Shown: positions 19,503 through 29,787, counted from the first letter of the stretch. The stretch is DNA of 64,000 bases from an uncultured Acidimicrobiaceae bacterium (GCA_947259275.1 CAMYMH010000002.1:1-64000); one strand, 5' to 3'. Translations and numbers: made by a program. The notes: generated by a model from the sequence alone, not told the origin.

Positions 19503-20021
19503 GTGTCCTTCGCTACGAGGGCACCAGTCAGGGGGACCGATGGGCTCGACCGGCGATCCGCGCATCTTGCACCCGGGCCACGCACCCACCCCTTCACCGC
19601 CGATGAGATTCGAGCCGGCTGCCCGGCCGGGCGGACCATCCGCCTCTCCGTGGTGGCCGACGGGAGCTCGCATGTGCGGACCATCCGGTTCGTTTCCGTC
19701 GACGATGAGGGGGCGGATCGGGAGTCGCGGGCGTTTGCGCCCGACGGTGAATCCTTCGGTGAGCCGACCTCCGTTTGGACCAGCTGGCTCCAGTCTCAGG
19801 AGCACGCCTCGTTCCCACGTGAGGTAACGGTCATCGATCCCGAGGCGGTGAGCACACCGCTCGGGAGGCAGGAATGCCGGGTTTACACCGTCGCCGATGG
19901 CGAGTCGGTCAGCCGGTACTGGTTGGCGGTAGCGCGACCCGGGATGCCGGCGAAAGTCGAGACCCGGGTCCAGGGCGAGCTCACCTATACGATGACCATG
20001 ATTGAAGATACGATCAGCTAG
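19503..20021 (+). CDS. conserved hypothetical protein, N-terminus uncertain
   Basis: HPFTADEIRAGCPAGRTIRLSVVADG... ; upstream residues look out of frame. Confidence 0.5.
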   Translation: MSFATRAPVRGTDGLDRRSAHLAPGPRTHPFTADEIRAGCPAGRTIRLSVVADGSSHVRTIRFVSVDDEGADRESRAFAPDGESFGEPTSVWTSWLQSQEHASFPREVTVIDPEAVSTPLGRQECRVYTVADGESVSRYWLAVARPGMPAKVETRVQGELTYTMTMIEDTIS

Positions 20022-20310
20022 AAGCGGTCCGTTCTCCACAGGCCGGGCAGCGAAAGTCGGGACCGACCAGGATCGAGACCTCCCGCTCGGGGCACCAGCG
20101 ATAGGGGTGAATCTGGCGGAGCCCTCGAAGTCCCCGCACACGACCGTTGGCGAATGTTTCTCTTTGGCGCGTTCCGTTCCGGGAGCGCCGGCTGCGGGAC
20201 GATCCCCTCGTGTCGTACGCCATGAATACCCTCCTCGGGTTATCACACCGCCCTACATCTGCCAGCGCCGTGAGTTTTCCACAACCGGTGGACAAAGCGC
20301 AAACCGTCGA

Positions 20311-20378
20311 CCGCCCACCGCGAACCGTCAACCGCGGTGGGCGGTGGGCGGTAGGCCGGCGACGCCGGAGGCGTCGCC
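20311..20378. repeat. two adjacent palindromic modules at ygfK 3' end
   Basis: CCGCCCACCGCG...CGCGGTGGGCGG (20311-20344) and GGCGACGCC-gga-GGCGTCGCC (20358-20378). Confidence 0.7.
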
Positions 20379-23300
20379 CTACTCCTCGTACCCGGGATGG
20401 GGAACGAAGCTCCCGCGCGAGCCGTCGGCGGCCATGACCGGGAGGTGGCTCATCGAGCCCTGCAGCCCCTTGAGAAGGATGAACATGTCGGCGGCCGGCT
20501 CCAGGGAGAGCGCTTCGCCGTCGGAGGCCGCGGTTGGGGTTGCCTCCAGCAGCTTGAAGGTGTCCTTGTCCAACGCGGCAGAGAACCGAGGCGAGGTGTA
20601 CTCCACCGCCCCGTTTAGAACCAGCCGGTGGGTCTCGCCGTCCACCCGTGACTCGATGGCGCCATCATCGAACACCATGAAGGCGTTGTTCTTCTCCGCT
20701 TCGAAGTCGGCGCGGTCCAGATAGATCCGGGGCTTGTCGACGTAGGGAGTTCCGGAGGTTGGACACGCCGTCTCGCAGTTCCCGCACTCGTTGCAGAAAT
20801 CGGTGAGCACCGCGATCTGCAGCATCTGATCAGCTCCGTAGGAGAGCGACTCACCCTCAGCCACCCCGCCGGCGCGTGCCGTCAAAGCCGGCAGCGCCAC
20901 CCGGAAAGGCTCCATCTCGTAGGTCATGAGTGCCATGTTGGGGCAGACGCCCACGCACAAGCTGCAGATCTCGTGGCAATCGAGGCAGCGAGCTGCCTCG
21001 GCCATGGCCTGCTCGGGCGTGAAGGTGAGCTGGGTTTCGTTGAAGTTGTTGCGATCATCCAAGGGTGTGTGCTCGGCCTGCACGCGGTACTCCCGGCGGG
21101 AGCGGCGCACCATCATCTGCTGGAGGTTGACCTTCTCCATCGTCTCAGGCGGGCGGGCGGTGCTTACCCCATGCTTGGCGGCGATGGCGGCGGCCAGTTG
21201 CTTGCCGTCGTTGGCGGCCACCACGATCGACGATGGACCGTGGGCGGCCACATCTCCACCGGCGTAGACCTGCGGGATCGAAGTCTCGAACGTGACCGGG
21301 TCGGTCTGCAGATAACCGCTTCCCGTCAGCTCGGGGGTCTCGTCGCCGAAGAAGTCGAGGATTGAGTGTTGGCTGATGGCGAGGATCAGCGTGTCGAGCG
21401 GGATCTCGAAGTCGGAGTCGGCTACGTCGTGGGGAATCTTGCGACCCGAATCGTCACGATCGCCCCGGTACTCGGTGCGGGACACCACCAGCCCGGCCAG
21501 CTTGCCGTCCTGGATATTCAGAGCGCTCGGCTTGACCAGCTCCATGATCTTGATGCCTTCTTCAATTGAGGCATGGATCTCTTCACGATCGGCCGGCATC
21601 TGGTCGATGGTGCGGCGGTAGATGAGGGAAATGTCCTCCCCGCCCACCCGCAAGGCCGACCGCACGCAGTCCATGGCGGTGTCGCCGGCTCCGATCACCC
21701 CCACCCGGGCGCCGATGGCCGGCGGGTTCCCTTCCCGTACATTGCGGAGGAAATACAGCGCGTCCATGATCCCCTCAGAGTCCTCGCCGGGCAGATTGAG
21801 CCGCTTGGCCAGCTGGGCGCCCACCGCCACCACAATCGATCCATAGCCGTCGGCCCGCAGGTCGTCGAGAGTGAAATCGACTCCGGCGGACTGGTTGTAC
21901 CTGATCTCGACGCCCAACTCTTCGAGGATGGCCATGTCCTGATCGATGTCCTTCTGCGGCACCCGATACTCGGGGATGGCGCCCCCCACCATGCCGGCCG
22001 GGTAGGGATGGTGTTCAAAAACGGTTACCCCGAACCCGGCATAGGCCAGCTCCTGGGCGGCGGCGATGCCGGCCGGGCCCGCCCCGATGATCGCCACCCG
22101 CTTGCCGACCTCGGGTTTGCGAGTGAACGTCACCGGCGTGGTCTCCTGCTCCATGATGAAGCGCTTGATCTGGCGGATGGCGAGCGGCTCGTCGTAATGA
22201 GTGCGAATACAGGTGTTCTCGCACAGGTGGTCACACACCTTGCCGAGCATGGCCGGCATCGGGTTGTCCTCTCGAGTCAGTCGAACTGCCTCAACCAAGT
22301 CGCCTTCCCGGACCGCGTTCATGTACTGAGGCACCTTCTGATCGACCGGGCACTCGTCCAGGCAGGGTGCCTCGATGCAGTCGTAGTAGTCGAGGGTGCG
22401 GGGAGTCTTGGACCGATCCATGCGGAAGGTGGCCTTCAGGTAGCGGCGGTCGGTCAGCACCCGGTCCGCGTACGCTCGCAGGTTGATTCGTTCCAGGACG
22501 TTCATGACCACCATCACCAACTCGTGGCTACGTGCCTCGTCCAGGCCTTTGGTGCTCGCCCACGTGCGCACGGTGTCCATGAGGGGGTCGCCCCCGATGG
22601 AGGAAGCAAGCGCGGCTCCCAGGCCGGCGCAATCGGCCCGCGACAAGGCGAGCCCGCTGTCGGATAGTGCGGCCAGCCGCAGCATGGGAGCGAATTCGAT
22701 GAAGCCGTCCTCGGCCACCGCGGTCCGGGCGATGAAATCTTGGATGTCGGAGGCCCCGGCTTCCTCGATGGCGCGCTCCAGGTTCTCCACGTACTGCAGC
22801 ATCCGCAGATACCCACCCGACTTGAGAATGTCGCTGCAGGTGGTGACGGTACGCATCCCCGAGCGCACCAGGTCGGCGACGTTGAAGCAATCGGCCCCGC
22901 CGGCAAAGGACATGAGGAGGTCACCGTGGAACTGCTCGGAAATCCTCAGCCCCAGATTGCTGGTAACCGGGTGGAGGGCCCGGCCCGACAGGTACATCAT
23001 GTCGTCGCGGTCGAACACCGTCTTCCAATTGGTCACTTCGAGGGTGTTGGTGAGCTTGACGCCAAAAGTGCGATCCCGGGCGCGGGCCACCCGGCGCAGG
23101 CTATGCAGCATGGGAACCGCGTCCACGTACATCAAATCGTGGCCGAAGGCTTCATCGGGGATTGGCACATCATCGAAGCCGAGCTGGTCGTTGACGATCG
23201 AACGCACCCGGTCGGCCCCCAACAAGGTCGGGTTGAGCTTGACCGACGCATGCAGGCCCCGCTCCTCCAGCAGGTAGACCATGATCCTCTCGATCTCATC

Positions 23301-23948
23301 GGGCGGGCACCCGTGCATGGTGGATAGGGTGATGGTGTCCGACAGCCGAGATGGGATGTCGATGGTGCGGACGTCCGGGTAGCGCTCGGCCACGATGTCG
23401 ACGTAGGCCGGGAGGTAGGCCGAAGCGTCGTTCATGGTATCGAAGAACCACTGGACGTTTGGCTTGAGCATCCCCTCGAGGTTGTAGCCGACGCTCATGT
23501 TGAACACCATGCCCGGCTGATCACCCGGGAAGCCGAATTTGTGATGGAGGGCGTGGATCAGCACCCAGGCCCGCAGGTACTCGTCGAACGATTCGAAGAT
23601 CTTCAGCTCCTGGGACCATTCGACGTTGTAGCCCTCATCCTGAATGTCGATGCATGGCTTGTTGACGTCGAGCTCATCCAGGGTCTGGACCGTCTTCAGC
23701 TCGATGAAGCGGGCACCCACTAGCCAGGAGACGACGATGTTCTGGGCCATCTGTGAGTGCGGACCTGCGGCCACACCGAACGGAGTCTCCAGCTCTACCC
23801 CGTACTTCTCGATTCGGAACTTGTCTTCCGGCTTGGGAACGAACCAGGCCGATTCGGGAACCCCGAACAGCGCGTTCTTGGTCTCGAGCTCGTCGAACAC
23901 CCAGTCGGTGAGCTGTTCCATCGAGATGAGGTGAAACCGGTCGGACAT
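20379..23948 (-). CDS. ygfK: YgfK family protein (TIM-barrel + GltD-like FAD/NAD(P) module + [4Fe-4S] domains; putative selenate reductase annotation family)
   Basis: start MSDRFHLISMEQL; GPHSQMAQNIVVSWLVGARFIELKTVQTLDELD; CLDECPVDQKVPQYM; GKRVAIIGAGPAGIAAAQELA; CLDCHEICSLCVGVCP; CNECGNCETACP. Confidence 0.88.
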   Translation of the reverse strand: MSDRFHLISMEQLTDWVFDELETKNALFGVPESAWFVPKPEDKFRIEKYGVELETPFGVAAGPHSQMAQNIVVSWLVGARFIELKTVQTLDELDVNKPCIDIQDEGYNVEWSQELKIFESFDEYLRAWVLIHALHHKFGFPGDQPGMVFNMSVGYNLEGMLKPNVQWFFDTMNDASAYLPAYVDIVAERYPDVRTIDIPSRLSDTITLSTMHGCPPDEIERIMVYLLEERGLHASVKLNPTLLGADRVRSIVNDQLGFDDVPIPDEAFGHDLMYVDAVPMLHSLRRVARARDRTFGVKLTNTLEVTNWKTVFDRDDMMYLSGRALHPVTSNLGLRISEQFHGDLLMSFAGGADCFNVADLVRSGMRTVTTCSDILKSGGYLRMLQYVENLERAIEEAGASDIQDFIARTAVAEDGFIEFAPMLRLAALSDSGLALSRADCAGLGAALASSIGGDPLMDTVRTWASTKGLDEARSHELVMVVMNVLERINLRAYADRVLTDRRYLKATFRMDRSKTPRTLDYYDCIEAPCLDECPVDQKVPQYMNAVREGDLVEAVRLTREDNPMPAMLGKVCDHLCENTCIRTHYDEPLAIRQIKRFIMEQETTPVTFTRKPEVGKRVAIIGAGPAGIAAAQELAYAGFGVTVFEHHPYPAGMVGGAIPEYRVPQKDIDQDMAILEELGVEIRYNQSAGVDFTLDDLRADGYGSIVVAVGAQLAKRLNLPGEDSEGIMDALYFLRNVREGNPPAIGARVGVIGAGDTAMDCVRSALRVGGEDISLIYRRTIDQMPADREEIHASIEEGIKIMELVKPSALNIQDGKLAGLVVSRTEYRGDRDDSGRKIPHDVADSDFEIPLDTLILAISQHSILDFFGDETPELTGSGYLQTDPVTFETSIPQVYAGGDVAAHGPSSIVVAANDGKQLAAAIAAKHGVSTARPPETMEKVNLQQMMVRRSRREYRVQAEHTPLDDRNNFNETQLTFTPEQAMAEAARCLDCHEICSLCVGVCPNMALMTYEMEPFRVALPALTARAGGVAEGESLSYGADQMLQIAVLTDFCNECGNCETACPTSGTPYVDKPRIYLDRADFEAEKNNAFMVFDDGAIESRVDGETHRLVLNGAVEYTSPRFSAALDKDTFKLLEATPTAASDGEALSLEPAADMFILLKGLQGSMSHLPVMAADGSRGSFVPHPGYEE

Positions 23949-23959
23949 CAGTTTCCTTT

Positions 23960-24982
23960 CTACAGACGGGCGTGGAGACGCGAGGCCTGTTCCCGCGCCT
24001 TGGCTCTCACTTCGGCTGCGTCTACCCGGGTGGTCTTCCCATCCTTGAACACGACCTCGTCGTTCACCTTCACTTCGAGCGGCCGGATCGAGGGGGTGAA
24101 TGCGATATGCCACGGGTCCATCGGCTCGTAGGACCATGTCACCTCGTCGCCCCGTGCCTCCGGCATGATGTTCCACCCGTTTTCGAGCCATGACCAGGCC
24201 GGATCGGGCCCGGCGGTGACGTCGACCGAGCGCTGCATGACGTAGGCGAGCCGGAACGATTCGATCATGTTGGCGCCGATGCCGTCGGTGCCGAGTGCTA
24301 CCGGGTTGGTGAAGCGGGCCGGGTTGGCGTACCCGACGCCGTTGTTGAGATTGGAGCGAGGATTATGGAGGATGATCCCGGAAAGTCCATGATCGTCGGG
24401 CAGGTGTACGCAGTGGCTGAGCAGCCAATTGTCGGCGGTGAGGCCGGCCAGCCGCGTCGGAGCTTCGACGTCGCCAATACCTTCTGCGACATGGATATGG
24501 ACCCCCACCCCGAGGTCGTGGGCCAGGCCGGCTGCCTCACGCAACGACTTGTCGCTGCAAGTGAAGGCGGCGTGGATGCCGACATACCCCGGGCCGCCGG
24601 CCTTGATGAACCGCTCGTTCTCCTCCAGGCCGCGTTTGGCGCCGTCGGGGCCGTGGCGGTCGGTGATCCCATAGGCAGTGAGCACCCGCACCCCGACTTC
24701 GGCGCAAGCCTCGGCGATGACGTCGAGGCTGCCTTCGATGGCATTTGGTGACTCATGATGATCGACGATGGCGGTAGTACCCGACTCGAGGGCTTCGACG
24801 GCTCCCAGCATGGCCGACCAGCGGATCATCTCGAGGTCGAGAGCGACGTCGAGCCGCCACCAGACCTGCTCGAGGATCTCTTGGAAGTTGGTGGCCACCT
24901 TGGGGGGAGGGGGCATGCCCCGAGCCAATTCCGAGTAGAGGTGGTGATGGGCGCACACCAGGCCCGGAGTAACTGCGCTCAT
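23960..24982 (-). CDS. ssnA: SsnA-like aminohydrolase, N-terminally short
   Basis: VTPGLVCAHHHLYSELARGMPPPP, HIHVAEG, LLSHCVHLPDD, ALGTDGIGANM metal-dependent hydrolase motifs; next to ygfK. Confidence 0.8.
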   Translation of the reverse strand: MSAVTPGLVCAHHHLYSELARGMPPPPKVATNFQEILEQVWWRLDVALDLEMIRWSAMLGAVEALESGTTAIVDHHESPNAIEGSLDVIAEACAEVGVRVLTAYGITDRHGPDGAKRGLEENERFIKAGGPGYVGIHAAFTCSDKSLREAAGLAHDLGVGVHIHVAEGIGDVEAPTRLAGLTADNWLLSHCVHLPDDHGLSGIILHNPRSNLNNGVGYANPARFTNPVALGTDGIGANMIESFRLAYVMQRSVDVTAGPDPAWSWLENGWNIMPEARGDEVTWSYEPMDPWHIAFTPSIRPLEVKVNDEVVFKDGKTTRVDAAEVRAKAREQASRLHARL

Positions 24983-25143
24983 CGGTCCCTCCCCAGTTAG
25001 CTACCACCCCAAGCTACTCGACTGCGACCCCGCTGCCACGGTAACCCGCAGGGTCGGGGTATCACCCCTCCTGCGGAGCCAGCCAGAGTGGGAAAGGCCG
25101 GATACAGGTGAGAGCGCGATCCTGTGCTCTCACCGAATAGGAG

Positions 25144-26541
25144 TCAGCCGGAATCGGGCGCCCAGCGCAGGATGAGCGCTTCGCCTCCGATTTCGGCCCG
25201 GTGTTGCCCAACGGCCACGAAGACGAAATCGCGATAGGCGATGTCATAGAGGTCTCCGCCTCCGAGGTAACTGCCTGCGAGTGGGACTGAAAGCCACTCG
25301 CTCCCGTCATTGGACGCCCACATGGCCGGGCCGAGGTCATCGGCTCCCACCGCCACCACCCAGCCTTGCCCGGACGCGATCGCGCGGACAGTGTCGTGGG
25401 CAGCCAGTTCGAAGGTTGGCGTGAAGGTCTTCCCATCCTCGGATATCCACAACGCCGGCCGCTTCTCCGAGTCGACCCCGGCAGCGATCAAACCGTACTG
25501 AGTCGGTCTTACCGTCCACACCTCGGCCGATCGTTGCCCCAGCTCGATCGAGTTGTCCGGTCCATGCCGTTGCCAGGATCGGCCATCGTCGTTCGAGATC
25601 CACGTGGTCGGCTCGCTGGCGCGCCGCTGTGCGGCGAGCAAGTTTCCGCTCTCAGTCTGCACTATTGCAGTGAAGGTGACCGGTGTTGTGACCAGTTCCC
25701 AGGTGGATCCATCTGACGACACGAGAATCCGCGGCAGGTCTGGCCGACTACAAGTGCCCGACTCGACCGAGCAATTGGCGGGTGTCCCGTACAACAGATA
25801 GCCACCGGAGGCGAGAGGGAGTCCTTCGGTGAAGTAATCGCTCTCGAGCGGAGTCTCTTTGACGCTGATGAGACTCCAGTCGGTCCCGCCATCCGAGTGC
25901 CACATCGTCGTGCCGCCCTGACGGTTGTTGCTGCCCCACACAATGAGTCCGGTGTCCGAGTCGAGAATTCCCTCCGGCCAATGGCCCTCGTTGAACAAGG
26001 TGTGGTCCTCGTCGGCCACCCATGTCCACGACAATCCGTCGGTTGAGGTCCATATTTGGCCCCGACTCCAGACATCCCCCGAACTTTGCCGCCACGTGAG
26101 GCCGACGGCCACGAACCCCGGCCCCCCCGGTACGACAGAGGAAACCACGAGATCGTCTCCGATGACGTTGTTGCCGAGGAGTTCGTATGTCGTCCACGGT
26201 CCGGTAGCGGGGGTCACGAGGAGTGGGGGCACGGGAATCGTTGTCGGCGAAGGCAGTGAAGTCGTGGGGGCCGGAGTCGTCTCGTCCGGGGTAGTGATCA
26301 CCGGAGGCTCGGCCGGATCGAGTAGGAGGCCGGCGCCTCCGATCAAGATGAGCACCACGATCGCTCCAGCCAGGATGGCGGCCCATCTACGGTGCCTCCA
26401 CGACAGGGGGAGCGCTCGCTTTGGCTGCAGCCACCGGCTGGGTTCTTCGTTCTCACTGAGCTGCTCAGCCAGCAGGTCGATGTCGAGTGGTGGCACCGTC
26501 GTGTCGACGTACTCGGTGATACGGGTCTGAAGGTCATTCAT
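25144..26541 (-). CDS. single-TM protein with BNR/sialidase-like extracytoplasmic repeats, likely anti-sigma partner
   Basis: cytoplasmic N-terminus, TM AAILAGAIVVLILIGGAGLLL, Thr/Pro linker, repeated SxDGxxW motifs; overlaps sigma factor gene. Confidence 0.65.
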   Translation of the reverse strand: MNDLQTRITEYVDTTVPPLDIDLLAEQLSENEEPSRWLQPKRALPLSWRHRRWAAILAGAIVVLILIGGAGLLLDPAEPPVITTPDETTPAPTTSLPSPTTIPVPPLLVTPATGPWTTYELLGNNVIGDDLVVSSVVPGGPGFVAVGLTWRQSSGDVWSRGQIWTSTDGLSWTWVADEDHTLFNEGHWPEGILDSDTGLIVWGSNNRQGGTTMWHSDGGTDWSLISVKETPLESDYFTEGLPLASGGYLLYGTPANCSVESGTCSRPDLPRILVSSDGSTWELVTTPVTFTAIVQTESGNLLAAQRRASEPTTWISNDDGRSWQRHGPDNSIELGQRSAEVWTVRPTQYGLIAAGVDSEKRPALWISEDGKTFTPTFELAAHDTVRAIASGQGWVVAVGADDLGPAMWASNDGSEWLSVPLAGSYLGGGDLYDIAYRDFVFVAVGQHRAEIGGEALILRWAPDSG

Positions 26542-27025
26542 CGATGGTTACCCCTAACTCCTTACGGAGGTGGTTGAGCGCTCGCTCGAGGTGGGTTTGC
26601 ACAGTTGTCCGACTTACGCCCAGCAGGTCGGCAACCTCCTGCTGTGTCATGCCGAGGCCCTCCACCAGGTAGACGGCCTGGCGCTGCATCGTGGACAGGC
26701 GACCAAGCGCCTGGGGCAGGCCCGGCTCGACCGGCGGTGGGTCCTCTATCCCGAATTCGTGGAGCGGCATCGAACGCTTTCTCTGTCTCCAACCCCAGCG
26801 CTTGGCGAGGGTGTACAGGTAGCCGCCCGGGTTGGCGAGTCCCTCGACCTTGTCCCAGTGCTTCCACGCGTAGACGAGAGCTTCTTGAGTTGCGTCTCTC
26901 GCCTGGTCATTGTTGAAGCATCCCGCCAGGGCGTACCGCAGGCGAGGCTCGACTCGTCGGGCGAAATCCACAAATGCGGCTGGCTCTGGCGGTCTGGCCA
27001 CACGATCCTCCATTGCGGCTCTCAA
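26534..27025 (-). CDS. ECF-like RNA polymerase sigma factor
   Basis: DQARDATQEALVYAWKHWDKVEG region 2; LSTMQRQAVYLVEGLGMTQQEVADLLGVSRTTVQTHLERAL region 4. Confidence 0.9.
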   Translation of the reverse strand: MRAAMEDRVARPPEPAAFVDFARRVEPRLRYALAGCFNNDQARDATQEALVYAWKHWDKVEGLANPGGYLYTLAKRWGWRQRKRSMPLHEFGIEDPPPVEPGLPQALGRLSTMQRQAVYLVEGLGMTQQEVADLLGVSRTTVQTHLERALNHLRKELGVTIDE

Positions 27026-27133
27026 TCTGTAGAGCCTTCGAGAAGCCTCTTTGACGACACTCGATGGTGAAAATCGTGTCTATACGGTGACTGTTCGCTC
27101 GGCGGGGGAGAAGTGGCGAAATACTCCAAACTC

Positions 27134-27262
27134 GGGAACGGAGTGCCTCCGGGTAGCGTTACGCCGGCCAGGAGGGCATCAATACTGTTTGGATAGAAGA
27201 AGCAGGGGATGATCGCGCTCGGGGACGCGTTGCCGGGTCGGGATGAAGCGATCGAAAGCCAC
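27134..27262 (+). pseudogene. diverged duplicate of msrA upstream region plus N-terminal codons
   Basis: nucleotide similarity to 29858-29984; KKQGMIALGDALPGRDEAIES vs [21 protein letters not shown]. Confidence 0.75.
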
Positions 27263-27269
27263 GGCGGGC

Positions 27270-27359
27270 TTATTCTTCAAGGGTGAACGCGTGGATGCCG
27301 GCCTTGTCCGGCGATGCGCAACTCCCGACGAATAGTCCGTGCTCACGGCGAGCATTCAT
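27270..27359 (-). pseudogene. short remnant resembling N-terminus of a lactonase-type beta-propeller
   Basis: MNARREHGLFVGSCASPDKAGIHAFTLEE*. Confidence 0.35.
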
Positions 27360-27441
27360 GGCAGGTACATCGCGCACCAGGCAACTGCGCGGGAACATCC
27401 CGATGGCCGTGGGAGAACCGAACCTGGCGCAGCCAGCAAAC

Positions 27442-28083
27442 TCATCCGCTCGCTCTGACCGCCCGCACGATGTCAACGGCCGCCGCCGTCAACTGCTCGA
27501 TCTGGCGAAATTCTCCGTTGGCAATCAGCTCGCGACGCGCCAGCCAGCTCCCGCCGCAGGCAACCACGGTCGGTACCCGCAGGTAGTCGACGAGATTGCC
27601 GGCGTCGATGCCTCCGGTCGGGATGAACCGGACGTCCGGGTACGCCGCGCCAATGGCGTTCAGCGTGCTGGCGCCGCCTGCGGCCTCTGCGGGGAAGAAC
27701 TTCAACACATTGAGCCCCTTGCCCAGTGCCATGTTGATCTCTGTCGGGGTCATGACCCCCGGTACGACCGGCACGTCATGCGCCAAGCACCAATCCACGA
27801 CGGGCTCATCGAAGCCGGGAGAGACGACGAACCGGCTGCCGGCCGCCACGGCAGCCTGTGCCTGTTCCACCGTCATGACCGTTCCGGCACCCACCAGCAT
27901 CTCCGGAAAGGCGCTTGTCAGCACCTCGATTGCCGCTTGGGCGGCGCGGGTGCGAAAGGTGATCTCCGCGCACGGCAAACCCCCCGTCACCAGCGCCTTC
28001 CCCAACCGCTCGGCATGATCCGCGTCATCGATTACGACCACGGGAACGACGCCGTGACCACCGATCTGCTCGAGCACGGTCAT
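27442..28083 (-). CDS. eda: KDPG/KHG aldolase
   Basis: ITFRTRAAQAAI, VGAGTVMTVEQAQAAVAAGSRFVVSPGFD, LKFFPAEAAGG, FIPTGGI. Confidence 0.9.
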   Translation of the reverse strand: MTVLEQIGGHGVVPVVVIDDADHAERLGKALVTGGLPCAEITFRTRAAQAAIEVLTSAFPEMLVGAGTVMTVEQAQAAVAAGSRFVVSPGFDEPVVDWCLAHDVPVVPGVMTPTEINMALGKGLNVLKFFPAEAAGGASTLNAIGAAYPDVRFIPTGGIDAGNLVDYLRVPTVVACGGSWLARRELIANGEFRQIEQLTAAAVDIVRAVRASG

Positions 28084-28239
28084 TGGGTTCCTCCCGTCGA
28101 GAACTGCCTCATCGATCGCTGCCTTCCTCTGGGGAGCGGGGGCCGAACGGTAGGCGCGGGTTGCCTGGCCATCCAGCCGATTGCGCGCCCCAAGCGCTTT
28201 GCGCAAGCATGCTATTCGTGATTACGCACGGAGCCTGAA

Positions 28240-29232
28240 ATGACACGAGCCGAAGAGTTGAGAGGGACCGAGCCTCTGGATGCGGTCTGCATCGGCGAGA
28301 CGATGGTCGCCTTCGTCTCCCGGGACGAACTGCGGCACTACCTGGCCGTGACCGCCGGCGCCGAATCGAACGTGGCGATCGGCATGGCGCGGCTCGGGTG
28401 CCGGACCCGCTGGGTGTCTCGCCTCGGCGACGATCCGCTCGGACTGCTGGTCGAGCAGTCGATCGCCGCCACCGGGGTGGAGGTAGCCGCCATTCGCGAC
28501 GGTGCCCGGCCGACCGGCGTGATGACGAAGCACGTGACCGAATCTGGGACGCAAGCCCAGTACTACCGAAGTGAGAGCGCAGCCCGGTCGCTCTCGGTGG
28601 ACGACCTCCAGCGGGCGGGCCGGGCCAAATGGATGCACGTGACCGGCATCACCCCGGCGCTGTCGACGTCGGCAGCAGACCTCGTCACGGCCGTGGTCGA
28701 ACGCCAAACCGGGCACGAGGGTCGCGTGGCCTTCGACGTCAATCTGCGTCCGGCCTTGTGGCCCGACCTGGCAACGGCGGCCGGCGTCTTGTTGGAGCTG
28801 TCCCGTCGAGCCGACATCGTATTCATCGGCGACGACGAGGCCGAAGCCCTGTTTGGCACGACGAAGACTGGCGCACTCGCCGAGTTGATCCTCCGACGCG
28901 ACGACCAGGAGCTCGTGGTGAAACGAGGCCCCGACCACGCCTCAGCGGTCGGCCCCGACAGTGAGGTCTCCGAGTCGGCGTTGGCGGCCGACGTCGTCGA
29001 CGCCACCGGTGCCGGCGACGCCTTCGCCGCCGGCTACTTGGCGGCGACCTGCTTCGGCTGGCCGGTGCGGGCGCGGCTTCGGCTCGGCCACCTCATGGGG
29101 TCACGGGTGGTCGGTGTCCTCGAGGACGTGCCCCCCGCGTTCACGGCAGCCGAGCTTGACGGACTGTCGCCCGCCGCGCTCGCCGCCCGCTGGGCCGCCG
29201 CCGCCAACATCGACCAGCAGGGCCCGAGCTGA
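28240..29232 (+). CDS. PfkB-family sugar kinase (2-keto-3-deoxygluconate kinase-like)
   Basis: VCIGETMVAF, AGAESNVAIGMARLG, VDATGAGDAFAAGYL PfkB signature. Confidence 0.88.
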   Translation: MTRAEELRGTEPLDAVCIGETMVAFVSRDELRHYLAVTAGAESNVAIGMARLGCRTRWVSRLGDDPLGLLVEQSIAATGVEVAAIRDGARPTGVMTKHVTESGTQAQYYRSESAARSLSVDDLQRAGRAKWMHVTGITPALSTSAADLVTAVVERQTGHEGRVAFDVNLRPALWPDLATAAGVLLELSRRADIVFIGDDEAEALFGTTKTGALAELILRRDDQELVVKRGPDHASAVGPDSEVSESALAADVVDATGAGDAFAAGYLAATCFGWPVRARLRLGHLMGSRVVGVLEDVPPAFTAAELDGLSPAALAARWAAAANIDQQGPS

Positions 29233-29289
29233 ACCCTGCGGAGGACTGAGGCGCCGGCCGGGAAGCCATGCGGTCGCACCCCTGCCCTG

Positions 29290-29785
29290 GGAGACTGGGC
29301 CGCAGGCGATCGCGCCGACCCCCTTTTCGCCGTTGCCGCCATCGACCGCAAGGCCGGCTATCTCGAGGCGCTCGAGCAGGTGGGTATCAAGGCCGACCCC
29401 AACCTCGTGTACGAGAGCGACTTCTCGGCTTCAAGCGCCGTTGCCGGTCCCCGCCGGCTCATGCAACACAATCCCGATGCCATCATCGCTGCCAACGACC
29501 TCATGGCGATCGCTGCCATGTCCGAGCTGGCGGCACGGGGCGTGCAGGTGCCTGGGGACGTTGCCGTCGTGGGGTGCGACGACCTGGCAGCCGCCAGCGT
29601 CGCAATTCCCCCCTCACCACCGTTCGACGGTCCATCCGCCTCCTGGCTCTGGAGGCCATCCGGGCGTTGAGTGAGCTCATCGCGGACCCGTCCATCCCGC
29701 CTCGACAAGTAGTAATCCCCACCGAATTGATCATCCGCGCCTCATGCGGGGCGCACCTAGCAACACAAGAGAACGGCAAACCATG
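29290..29785 (+). pseudogene. LacI-family regulator remnant (no HTH, frameshifted)
   Basis: RKAGYLEALEQVGIKADPNLVYESDFSASSAVAGPRRLMQHNPDAIIAANDLMAIAAMSELAARGVQVPGDVAVVGCDDLAAASVAIPP, then in another frame LTTVRRSIRLLALEAIRALSELIADPSIPPRQVVIPTELIIRASC. Confidence 0.8.
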
Positions 29786-29787
29786 AA

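Noticed and set aside
20014-20223. Small minus-strand ORF with a possible zinc-ribbon (WCPEREVSILVGPDFRCPACGERT)
   Set aside because: Only three of four expected Cys are present and the N-terminus is low complexity; not enough support.
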